From an uncultured Prevotellaceae bacterium (GTDB lineage Bacteria > Bacteroidota > Bacteroidia > Bacteroidales > Bacteroidaceae): a DNA stretch of 52,107 bases. The notes under the pieces are model-generated. The model ran no database searches. It saw only the letters and a program-made list of their open reading frames with translations, and was not told the origin of the DNA. Below, one piece after another: positions 25,879 through 32,912 of the stretch (its first letter is position 1; every line of letters begins with the position of its first letter). The stretch is from NCBI GenBank assembly GCA_902776665.1, contig CACYQZ010000014.1:1-52107 (forward strand). The letters run 5' to 3'. Made by a program: the position numbers and the translations under genes.

Positions 25879-26330
25879 GCCGGCGATACGTGGTGTTGCA
25901 GCTGTTCGACGACTTTCATCGCCCATTTGCGCTCGTAGCCCACGTGAAGCTGAATTTGCGGAATATTCGGATTTTTCGAGATGAGAATCACCTGATAATC
26001 GTCAGGAAGGTAAGCAATGGCGGCATTTTTGAAGGTTACTTCAGAAATGTCGCTTTTGTTGATTTTCTCGCCGTTGACGATGAGGAAATCGCCCTTGTCA
26101 TAAACAAGTACGACGCCCTCGGCTTCGTTTCCACGCGAGGCGTCCAATAGAACCAAATCGTCGGGGTCGCCGTATTGGGCAATGAGTTCATCGACGGTTT
26201 TGTTTTTGCGAGATTCAGAGGAATCATCCCCCTTTTTCTTCCAAAACGTAAGAAGCAGGGTAAAGGGCGTTGCCAACACTGCCAAAAGAGATGTTGCAAT
26301 CACTTTTAGGAAATTTTCTTTCTTCATCAT
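25875..26330 (-). CDS. Membrane-anchored protein of unknown function
   Basis: A 151-residue protein with an N-terminal hydrophobic helix (about residues 7-30, VIATSLLAVLATPFTLLLTFW) followed by a Lys/Asp/Ser linker. Its small soluble domain (VDELIAQYGDPDDLVLLDASRG ... GDFLIVNGEKINKSDISEVTFKN) resembles a PH-like or SmpA-like beta-rich fold, but I do not recognise the family. Its ATG overlaps the tsaE stop (ATGA), implying translational coupling. Its stop overlaps the trxA stop from the other strand. Confidence 0.7.
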   Translation of the reverse strand: MMKKENFLKVIATSLLAVLATPFTLLLTFWKKKGDDSSESRKNKTVDELIAQYGDPDDLVLLDASRGNEAEGVVLVYDKGDFLIVNGEKINKSDISEVTFKNAAIAYLPDDYQVILISKNPNIPQIQLHVGYERKWAMKVVEQLQHHVSPA

Positions 26331-26782
26331 TTACTATCGTTTAAAAATTTTAATTTTCGTGTGCCGTCGGGCTGATCGCTGATTTCTACGCGCAGGGCAT
26401 CGTCGGGCAGCAGTTCCTCAACCAATTCGGGCCACTCGATGAGGCAGAGCGCATTTTTCTGGTAGAAATAGTCCTCGTAGCCCATGTCATAGACCTCTTC
26501 GAGCCGTTTAATTCGGTAGAAATCGAAGTGGAATACCTTAGAAAATTGTTCCTCGATTCTCGTTTCTCCTTCCTCGATAGAATACTCATTCACCAGCGCG
26601 AACGTCGGCGACGTCACCGTGTCGGTCACGCCCAATTCCTCGCAAAGTGCTTTGATAAAAGTGGTTTTTCCAGCCCCCATCGCGCCGTAGAAAGCGATGA
26701 CGCTATGCTCTGGCAGCACTTTTTCGATGAATTCGCGGGCTGCCGAGCGGATTTGGTCGATATTTTCAATTCTGATTTCCAT
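26327..26782 (-). CDS. tsaE: tRNA threonylcarbamoyladenosine biosynthesis ATPase TsaE
   Basis: TsaE is the small P-loop ATPase that works with TsaB and TsaD to make the t6A modification of ANN-decoding tRNAs. The 151-residue protein has Walker A GAMGAGKTT (residues 33-41), the SPTFALVNEY motif, FHFDFYRI, and LIEWPELVEELLP, all family hallmarks. It starts three bases after the DUF5009 gene and overlaps the next gene by four bases, so it is in the middle of an operon. Confidence 0.95.
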   Translation of the reverse strand: MEIRIENIDQIRSAAREFIEKVLPEHSVIAFYGAMGAGKTTFIKALCEELGVTDTVTSPTFALVNEYSIEEGETRIEEQFSKVFHFDFYRIKRLEEVYDMGYEDYFYQKNALCLIEWPELVEELLPDDALRVEISDQPDGTRKLKFLNDSK

Positions 26783-26785
26783 TTT

Positions 26786-27907
26786 TTATACGCGTAAGAA
26801 AATTTTATTTCGATATAAGATAAGTAGAATCACAAACACGATGGATGCGTTCGACAGCATCAGCAGCGCGGGATAATATGCGCCGACGTAGGTTTCAAGG
26901 CCGTGCAACAGCGAGTGGCTCACGCTTGAGAAGTTGATGACGAGCGACACGACATAGGCCGTGATGCTGTTCATTCCATAGATTTTCAGCAGTGTCAGAC
27001 CGCGACGATGACCGCGACAGTCAATCCAGTAGTAAAACAGCCACGTGAGCAGGAAGCAGTAGCCGCTGCTGACGAGCACCATCGAACTCGTCCAAATGCG
27101 CTTGATGACGGGATGGATGCCGTTCAAAAGCCAGCCGCAGAGAGCCATTGCGATGCCAATGGCGAAGAGCAACACCAGTTTGCGCCGCTGTGCGAGTGAA
27201 CTTTTCAGAATTTCACCTGCGAAAACACCCGTCATCACCGTCACGATGAAGTTGAGGCTACTCAAAATCCACGTGTAATTGTAGCCGTTGGCGAAAACCA
27301 CTGCGCCATCGACCACTTGCGCACCGTCGCGGAAGCGTCCGAGCACCCATCGGTCGATGATTTCAGCGAGATTTCCTTCGGGTGTGTAGTTGCCGCCGCC
27401 GTAGCCGCCGATGGTGACGAACTCCATCGTTCCCCAGTAGGCAAGCAGAAGAATGACGGCAATCGCCACCTGCGTCCAAATGCGGGTGTTCAGAAAAATG
27501 ATGGCAGCGAAGATGTAGCCCACGGCGATGGCTTGCAGCGTGTTGGAAAAAAGGTAGATGCGCTGTGGGTCGAGGCCGAGCAGATTGCCCTGACAAACCA
27601 TTCCGAGCAGCCAAAGCAGCAGGAAACGACGCGCCAGACGGCGATAAAGCCCTTCGCGCCCTGTTCCGTTGCGATATTTCGCCAATGAATAGGGAATCGT
27701 CGCTCCCGACATAAACATAAAAAGCGGCATCACCAAGTCCCAAAACGAAAACCCTTGCCAGTCTTTGTGGGTGAAGTGCTGCATCAGCGAGTCGAACCAA
27801 CTGGCATCGACAGCTGGCCGCAGTTTCCAAAGAAATTCCTCGAAAACTACGAGAAGAATCAGGTCGAATCCTCTCAACGCGTCCAGTGAGTCGAGTCGTT
27901 TGTTCAT
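26786..27907 (-). CDS. DUF5009 / NagX-like polytopic membrane acyltransferase homologue
   Basis: A 373-residue inner-membrane protein with about ten hydrophobic helices. It starts MNKRLDSLDALRGFDLILL, the SLDALRG motif common to acyltransferase-3 and HGSNAT-like (heparan alpha-glucosaminide N-acetyltransferase) families. It then has WQGFSFWDLVMPLFMFMSGATIPYSL, typical of the DUF5009/NagX group. Members are thought to acylate or transport sugars, but the role is not proven. It is between porX (20 bases upstream) and tsaE (three bases downstream). Confidence 0.8.
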   Translation of the reverse strand: MNKRLDSLDALRGFDLILLVVFEEFLWKLRPAVDASWFDSLMQHFTHKDWQGFSFWDLVMPLFMFMSGATIPYSLAKYRNGTGREGLYRRLARRFLLLWLLGMVCQGNLLGLDPQRIYLFSNTLQAIAVGYIFAAIIFLNTRIWTQVAIAVILLLAYWGTMEFVTIGGYGGGNYTPEGNLAEIIDRWVLGRFRDGAQVVDGAVVFANGYNYTWILSSLNFIVTVMTGVFAGEILKSSLAQRRKLVLLFAIGIAMALCGWLLNGIHPVIKRIWTSSMVLVSSGYCFLLTWLFYYWIDCRGHRRGLTLLKIYGMNSITAYVVSLVINFSSVSHSLLHGLETYVGAYYPALLMLSNASIVFVILLILYRNKIFLRV

Positions 27908-27927
27908 TTTTTCAATTTGGTGAGGCT

Positions 27928-29490
27928 TTATCGTTTTCGCGGAGTGAGCGTCACGAGCGGAATCAGCATTTCCTCCATCGAGATGCCGCCGTGCTGGAAT
28001 GTGTCGCGGTAGTATGAAACGTAGTAGTTGTAGTTGTTCGGATAGGCGAAAAAAGCGTCGCCTGTCGCGAAAACGTAACTTGTCGAGAGGTTCGGCGCAG
28101 GCAGTTGGGCGCGATGCGGCTCCTTAATCGTAAAGACCTCTTTCGGGTTATAGCTCAGGTTTTTGCCCAGTTTGTAGCGCAGATTCGTGTTCGTGTTGCG
28201 GTCGCCGATGATTTTGATGGGCTTCGAGGCACGAATGGAACCGTGGTCGGTGGTGATGACGACCTTGTAGTCGCCCTGCGAGAGCAGTTTCAGCACCTCG
28301 GCCATCACCGAATGGCGGAACCACGAGAGCGTAATCGAGCGGTAGGCCGACTCGTTGTTGGCCAGTTCGCGCACCATTTTCGACTCCGTGCGGGCGTGTG
28401 AGAGCATATCGATGAAGTTGAAAACCACGACGTTCAGGTCGTTTTGCTTGAGTTGCGGCAGTTGGGCGAGTAGTTTCTCGGCCTCTTGCGAATTGTTGAT
28501 TTTGTGGTACGAAAAACTGTCGTGACGGCGGAATCGCTCGATTTGCGTGCCGATGAGCGGACTTTCGTTGAGGTTTTTGCCCTCTTCCTCGTCCTCATCG
28601 ACCCAAAGTTTCGGGAACATTTCGGCGATTTTGTTCGGCATCAGACCCGAGAAAATCGCGTTTCGGGCGTATTGCGTCGCCGTCGGCAGGATGCTCATAT
28701 AGAGTTCTTCGCTGATGTCGAACATTTCCGAGAGGTCGCTCGCGATGGTGCGCCACTGGTCGTAGCGGAAGTTGTCGATGACAATCAAAAACACCTTCTC
28801 GCCCTCGTTCAACATCGGGAAAATGCGCCGTTTAAAAACGTCGGGCGACATCAGATGGCGGTCGTCGGACGGTTTTCCGCCCTTGTCTTCCACCCAATCC
28901 AAGTAGTTTTGCTTCACGAATTTCGCGAATCCGATGTTCGCCTCTTCCTTTTGTGTGCGCAGGATTTCGGTCATCGAACTGTCGGCGGAACTCAGTTCCA
29001 GTTCCCAATGCACGAGGCGCCTGTAAATGTTCACCCAGTCGTCGAACGTGCGGCAGTCTTGAATCTGCATCGAAATGTCCATAAAATTCTGCTGATAGCC
29101 CGTCTGCGTCACCTCGGTGACAATCTGTCGCTGGTGGATGTTCTTTTTCAGCGTCAGCAGAATCTGCATCGGATTCACGGGCTTGATGAGGTAGTCGGCG
29201 ATTTTCGAGCCGATGGCCTGGTCCATAATGTTCTCCTCCTCGCTCTTCGTACACATCACCACGGGTGTGTCGGGCGAGATTTCCTTCAGCCGTTGCAGCG
29301 TCTGCAGTCCCGTCAGACCTGGCATCATCTCGTCGAGGATAATCAAGTCGAACGTCTGCCGCTGACATTCCTCGATGGCATCGCTGCCGTTGGTCACGGT
29401 CATCACTTCGTAACCCTTCTTCTCGAGAAAAAGGATGTGCGCTTTCAACAACTCGATTTCGTCATCTACCCAAAGAATTTTTCCTGACAT
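27928..29490 (-). CDS. porX: PorX: response regulator with PglZ-type effector domain (T9SS control)
   Basis: PorX works with histidine kinase PorY and sigma factor SigP to control type IX secretion genes. The 520-residue protein has an N-terminal receiver (residues 1-125) with acidic pocket VDDE, phosphoacceptor Asp53 in ILDEMMPG, Thr in MCTKSEE and Lys in LIKPVNP. The rest (about 210-520) is a PglZ / alkaline-phosphatase-superfamily domain with IDNFRYDQW, NFIDMLSHAR and TTDHGS as metal-binding elements. Published work on PorX reports oligonucleotide phosphodiesterase activity for this domain. It has its own promoter box and heads porX-DUF5009-tsaE-unknown. Confidence 0.93.
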   Translation of the reverse strand: MSGKILWVDDEIELLKAHILFLEKKGYEVMTVTNGSDAIEECQRQTFDLIILDEMMPGLTGLQTLQRLKEISPDTPVVMCTKSEEENIMDQAIGSKIADYLIKPVNPMQILLTLKKNIHQRQIVTEVTQTGYQQNFMDISMQIQDCRTFDDWVNIYRRLVHWELELSSADSSMTEILRTQKEEANIGFAKFVKQNYLDWVEDKGGKPSDDRHLMSPDVFKRRIFPMLNEGEKVFLIVIDNFRYDQWRTIASDLSEMFDISEELYMSILPTATQYARNAIFSGLMPNKIAEMFPKLWVDEDEEEGKNLNESPLIGTQIERFRRHDSFSYHKINNSQEAEKLLAQLPQLKQNDLNVVVFNFIDMLSHARTESKMVRELANNESAYRSITLSWFRHSVMAEVLKLLSQGDYKVVITTDHGSIRASKPIKIIGDRNTNTNLRYKLGKNLSYNPKEVFTIKEPHRAQLPAPNLSTSYVFATGDAFFAYPNNYNYYVSYYRDTFQHGGISMEEMLIPLVTLTPRKR

Positions 29491-29507
29491 AGTGAATCAA
29501 TTTTTTG

Positions 29508-29515
29508 CAAAGATA
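29508..29515 (-). promoter_or_regulatory. TAnnTTTG box for porX
   Basis: On the - strand TATCTTTG followed by C lies 17 bases before the porX ATG, giving a leader of about 10 bases. An AT-only 11-bp inverted repeat just upstream (about 29520-29550) may be the end of the preceding transcript. Confidence 0.55.
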
Positions 29516-29544
29516 CGGATTTTTTTTGAAAAATCGATATTTTT

Positions 29545-30138
29545 TCAAAAATTATGCTCCCAGACGACCAACTCGCGGGGCAATGTGATGACTTTCAGGC
29601 GGCGAAACCAGATGCGTTCGGAGTTGGGGAAGTTCTTTTGCGCGTGGCTGCTGATGATGTAGTAACTCGCGGAGTATTCGTCCATGAGCGACAGAAAAAC
29701 GTTTTTGATGCGCGAACATTTCTCGTTGATGGCGTTGTCGAGTGGGTTGATTAAGTGTTCGACACTCTCTTCGATTTTCTGTTTGTCCATGCTCAACGCC
29801 GTTTTCATGTAGTAGCCCAACAGTTCGTCGCGATACTCCGACAGCCGCTTGAACTCGATGCCTTCGGGATGCGCCAGAAACAGCAGATAGACGGCCTTGT
29901 GGACGGGTTGGAGTTCGATTTCCTTGTTGCCATGGTCCATCAAGATGAAGCGGAAATTCTTGGTGATGAGCAGTCGGCTGAGTTGTCCGCGAGCCGCTTC
30001 GATGCGCAGTTGCTCGAGCAGGGGCACGCCCAAGGCACGCAGAATCAGGTCGGTTCTGTTCTGCTGCTTCAATGCGCCGACGAGTCCTTTCAACTCCTCG
30101 GCCATTTCCTCAACCGTTTTTCTTTGTTCTGCGTCCAT
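29545..30138 (-). CDS. Conserved protein of unknown function between ftsZ and porX
   Basis: A 197-residue soluble protein. It starts with a Glu/Lys-rich helix, MDAEQRKTVEEMAEELKGL. A mid-protein segment, VHKAVYLLFLAHPEGIEFKRLSEY, looks like a winged-helix or small helical DNA/RNA-binding module. The C-terminus has YYIISSHAQKNFPNSERIWFRR. No catalytic motif is visible and I do not know the family. ATG 30138 is chosen; a TTG four codons upstream overlaps ftsZ. One base separates its ATG from the ftsZ stop, so it is coupled to ftsZ. Confidence 0.7.
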   Translation of the reverse strand: MDAEQRKTVEEMAEELKGLVGALKQQNRTDLILRALGVPLLEQLRIEAARGQLSRLLITKNFRFILMDHGNKEIELQPVHKAVYLLFLAHPEGIEFKRLSEYRDELLGYYMKTALSMDKQKIEESVEHLINPLDNAINEKCSRIKNVFLSLMDEYSASYYIISSHAQKNFPNSERIWFRRLKVITLPRELVVWEHNF

Positions 30139-30139
30139 G

Positions 30140-31432
30140 TCAATCGTCAATCACCACTTCCGTAATTCTCCGTTCCAGCCAGCGTTTCCAGCGTTCAACA
30201 ATCGGCATCGACTTGGTTTCCTCCTCGTTTTCAGGCATTTTTTTGTCCTCAGACGGAGTCGGCTCCTCATTTTCCGTCACAACCACCGTCAAAGTCGGTT
30301 TTTCGACGGGTTCTTCTTCCGTTTTTTCGTCGTTTTCGGTATTTTCGGCCTTGTTCGTCCTCATCGGCTTGTAGAGTTTCGAAATCAATTCCTCGTAATA
30401 AGCTTTGTCATCCTGCTTGTGCATTTCGCGCTCCTTCTGCTCGTTTCCGTCGTCCATGTCGGCAGCCAAAATAATCACCTTCGCGTCGTCGTCGAGCGAG
30501 TTGTCGGTGGCCGTGCCCCAAATCACGTCGATTTCGGGGTCTAACTGGTCGAAAAAATCGGAAATTTCCGACAATTCAGGCACGAAAAGCGGCGATTTTT
30601 CGCTGGCATAGATATTGAAAAGAATTCGCTTCGCCTTGCCGATGTCGTTGCCGAAGAGTAGGGGCGACTCGATGGCGTCGAGGATGGCCCGCTGTACGCG
30701 ACCCTCACCGCTGGCACGCCCGATGGCCATGATGGCACCGCCACCGTTGCGCATCGTCGTTTCCACGTCGCGGAAGTCGAGGTTGATGTCGCCCTCGGTG
30801 CTGATAGTAATGAGCTCCGAGATACCTTTCACGGCGTTTTTCAGGATGTCGTCGGCACGTTTAAGGGCTTCCTGTAGTGTTACCTTCGTATTTGAATAAA
30901 TGTCGCAAATCCGCTCGTTGTTGATGATGAGCATCGCATCGACGTGCTTCCGCAGTTCGTCCACACCGCGCAGTGCCTTGATGATTTTCCGTTTCTGCTC
31001 GAAGTAGAACGGAATCGTCACCACACCAATCGTCAGCAGCCCTTTGTCCTTCGCCACTTTCGCCACGACCGGAGCCGCGCCCGTTCCCGTGCCACCGCCC
31101 ATTCCAGCGGCGATGAACACCATTTTCGTGCCGTCGTCGAGCAATCGTTCGATGTCTTGGATGTTGCTCTGCGCTTCTTTCTTGCCTACTTCGGGGTTCG
31201 CGCCGGCACCCAGACCCACCGAGCCCAACTGCAATTTCACGGGCACGGGCGACTTCGTGAGCGCTGCGCTATCGGTGTTGCACACGGCGAAAGTCACGCC
31301 CTCGATGCCCTCGTTATACATGTTTCGCACGGCATTCTGTCCGCCGCCACCTACGCCGATGACCTTGATGATGTTCTGCGACTGGTCTTCGATGATGCCG
31401 AAGTCAATCGTCCTTTTTTCCTCTTCGTTCAT
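30140..31432 (-). CDS. ftsZ: Cell division protein FtsZ
   Basis: FtsZ is the tubulin-like GTPase that forms the division ring. The 430 residues include VIGVGGGGQNAVRNM, the NTD motif CNTDSAALTKS, the GTP-binding signature GMGGGTGTGAAPVVA, and the T7 loop region INLDFRDVETTMRNGG. After about residue 330 there is an acidic, Glu/Lys/Thr-rich linker of ~90 residues and a basic C-terminal end. ftsA and ftsQ are not adjacent, unlike many genomes. A TATCTTTG box lies upstream. Confidence 0.97.
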   Translation of the reverse strand: MNEEEKRTIDFGIIEDQSQNIIKVIGVGGGGQNAVRNMYNEGIEGVTFAVCNTDSAALTKSPVPVKLQLGSVGLGAGANPEVGKKEAQSNIQDIERLLDDGTKMVFIAAGMGGGTGTGAAPVVAKVAKDKGLLTIGVVTIPFYFEQKRKIIKALRGVDELRKHVDAMLIINNERICDIYSNTKVTLQEALKRADDILKNAVKGISELITISTEGDINLDFRDVETTMRNGGGAIMAIGRASGEGRVQRAILDAIESPLLFGNDIGKAKRILFNIYASEKSPLFVPELSEISDFFDQLDPEIDVIWGTATDNSLDDDAKVIILAADMDDGNEQKEREMHKQDDKAYYEELISKLYKPMRTNKAENTENDEKTEEEPVEKPTLTVVVTENEEPTPSEDKKMPENEEETKSMPIVERWKRWLERRITEVVIDD

Positions 31433-31475
31433 ATCTGTTTTTCCGTTTTTTCGCCTTGTTTCAAAAAATCAGTTG

Positions 31476-31483
31476 CAAAGATA
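31476..31483 (-). promoter_or_regulatory. TAnnTTTG box for ftsZ
   Basis: On the - strand TATCTTTG followed by C lies 43 bases before the ftsZ ATG. No matching -33 element. Confidence 0.5.
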
Positions 31484-31532
31484 CGACATTTTTTCGACAT
31501 TTCCAACCCGTCACAAGGCTTGCGAGGAAAAA

Positions 31533-32171
31533 TCAGTACCATTTGTCGTAGGTCGAGTCGTTCCCCAGCACCTCGTGGGCATTGTCGATGATTTTCAAGA
31601 TTTCTTCGTAGATAGGATGAAATTCTTCCTCGTCGGTCAAGGCACGTTTCACTTCTATGTGTGTTTTCATGAATTGATATTTCGGCAGCATTTTCATATA
31701 GAAACTGTCGGTGCTTTCGGGGTAGATTTGGTTGTACATCTTGGCAAAAACGGTAACCAGTCCGATTTCATTGTCGATGCTATTGCCCGGATGACGATAG
31801 ATGTTGAGTCGCTCCGTTTCCAGCAATTCTAACATTTTTTCGTAATCGCCCAGTTTCACCAGTTCGATGCAATCGTGGAACATCGAGTCGATATGCTTCC
31901 GACTCTTGTGGTAGTCCTTGCCTGCCCCTTTCCTCATACTCTCGGCATACTTCATCGACGAATTGGCAAAATCCATATCGTAGTCGAGATACGTCTCGAA
32001 CACTTCGATGAACATAGCACTATCTTCCGGCGAAATCCAAGGTTGCGTTTCCTCCTCCGCCATTTCTTCCTCCTCCGTTTCTTTTCCCTTCGTTTCTTTC
32101 CCGTCTGCCAAACAAATCCATGCCGACAAGCCCACGACAGCGAAAATTGCCAAAAAAGTAATTTTTCTCAT
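31533..32171 (-). CDS. Exported protein of unknown function
   Basis: A 212-residue protein with an N-terminal signal peptide (MRKITFLAIFAVVGLSAWIC, then LADGKE). A Glu/Lys/Thr low-complexity linker (residues ~24-42) precedes a largely helical domain rich in aromatic and acidic residues (MFIEVFETYLDYDMDFANS ... MYNQIYPESTDSFYMKMLPKYQFM). The Cys at 20 lacks a good lipobox, so signal peptidase I cleavage is more likely. Family unknown. It starts six bases after a 31-codon membrane ORF and is 100 bases upstream of ftsZ, which has its own promoter. Confidence 0.68.
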   Translation of the reverse strand: MRKITFLAIFAVVGLSAWICLADGKETKGKETEEEEMAEEETQPWISPEDSAMFIEVFETYLDYDMDFANSSMKYAESMRKGAGKDYHKSRKHIDSMFHDCIELVKLGDYEKMLELLETERLNIYRHPGNSIDNEIGLVTVFAKMYNQIYPESTDSFYMKMLPKYQFMKTHIEVKRALTDEEEFHPIYEEILKIIDNAHEVLGNDSTYDKWY

Positions 32172-32177
32172 TTTGAT

Positions 32178-32273
32178 TTATAGTTTTTTACGTTTTTTCC
32201 ACCACAAAACGATGAGCAGCACGGCGACAGCTACACTTTTGGCATACCTTACCTTTAGAATACTTTCCTGCAT
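32178..32273 (-). CDS. Predicted 31-residue single-pass membrane protein
   Basis: A short frame starts at ATG 32273 (MQESILKVRYAKS), runs through a clean hydrophobic helix (VAVAVLLIVLWW) and ends with a basic tail (KKRKKL, stop at 32178). The positive-inside pattern predicts a small inner-membrane peptide. It lies six bases before the exported-protein gene on the same strand. A TAnnTTTG box is found 43 bases before its ATG. Evidence is the protein pattern and the arrangement only; similarity is unknown. Confidence 0.45.
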   Translation of the reverse strand: MQESILKVRYAKSVAVAVLLIVLWWKKRKKL

Positions 32274-32315
32274 AAATATTGTTCAATAATAATCGGTTGA
32301 TAAGAAAATGTCTCC

Positions 32316-32323
32316 CAAACCTA
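32316..32323 (-). promoter_or_regulatory. TAnnTTTG box before the small membrane ORF
   Basis: On the - strand TAGGTTTG begins on the stop codon (32321-32323) of the 32321-32908 gene. It would drive the 31-codon ORF and the exported-protein gene. Confidence 0.35.
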
Positions 32324-32908
32324 CCTTACCAGTCTTACTGGCAGATGATATCCTGAGAATATTTGGGTTCGAATCTTTTGGAAAATTCTCCCCCTTCTTG
32401 CTTTCATCGCGTTATACATATGTATGGCATTATAGGTATTCTCTTCATCCGAGAATTCCTCCAACCAGAAGAAAGTTTCCCATTCGCAGGACTTAGTATC
32501 AGCATCATATTTTCCTGTACGTTCAAATTTCAATACATTACCGTTTGGACCTATGCACTTAGCCCAACAGAAATCATAGGAGAGGTTGATCTCGTATTCC
32601 CAACGACAGTATTCAAGAAGTTCTTTCCATTGTTCTCCTGTCGGGATTTTCAAGTAATCTGCTCTCTCATACGGAAGATAAAGAATATTATCACCATTCT
32701 TCTCATAGTCTTCAGACCAAAGTGTCCTACTTGGCAAACCAAGATCAATGTACTTTGTCTTGTTATCTCTGAAATCTGCAGGTATTTCAGCTTCTCTGTC
32801 ATTATAGCCATCCCGATAGCCATCGAGATAGGCCTGGGCAATAGCTTTTGTTATTGCCTCGTTTGCCTTGCCATCAGCGTACTTGTCGGCCTTTTCAATT
32901 ATATTCAT
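32321..32908 (-). CDS. Unknown protein, third gene of the sacsin-like/helicase operon
   Basis: A 195-residue protein. The N-terminus has a helical repeat-like stretch (KADKYADGKANEAITKAIAQ) ending in a GYRDGYND motif. The core has YIDLGLPSRTLWSEDYE, PTGEQWKELLEYCRWEY and a terminal FSGYHLPVRLVR. These resemble the Fibrobacter-succinogenes-type paralogous domain found in many Bacteroidota proteins, whose role is unknown. No signal peptide is seen, so it should be cytosolic. ATG 32908 lies four bases after the helicase stop; a TTG at 32920 would overlap it. AT-rich like the rest of the island. Confidence 0.65.
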   Translation of the reverse strand: MNIIEKADKYADGKANEAITKAIAQAYLDGYRDGYNDREAEIPADFRDNKTKYIDLGLPSRTLWSEDYEKNGDNILYLPYERADYLKIPTGEQWKELLEYCRWEYEINLSYDFCWAKCIGPNGNVLKFERTGKYDADTKSCEWETFFWLEEFSDEENTYNAIHMYNAMKARRGRIFQKIRTQIFSGYHLPVRLVR

Positions 32909-32912
32909 ATCA

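Noticed and set aside
27928-29490. PglZ domain as sign of a BREX defence locus
   Set aside because: The domain is fused behind a receiver with intact phosphorylation pocket, which is PorX; no brxA/B/C/pglX genes are nearby.
32329-32341. CCAGT-CTT-ACTGG hairpin as terminator of the helicase operon
   Set aside because: It lies within the last codons of the 32321 gene and has no U-tract.
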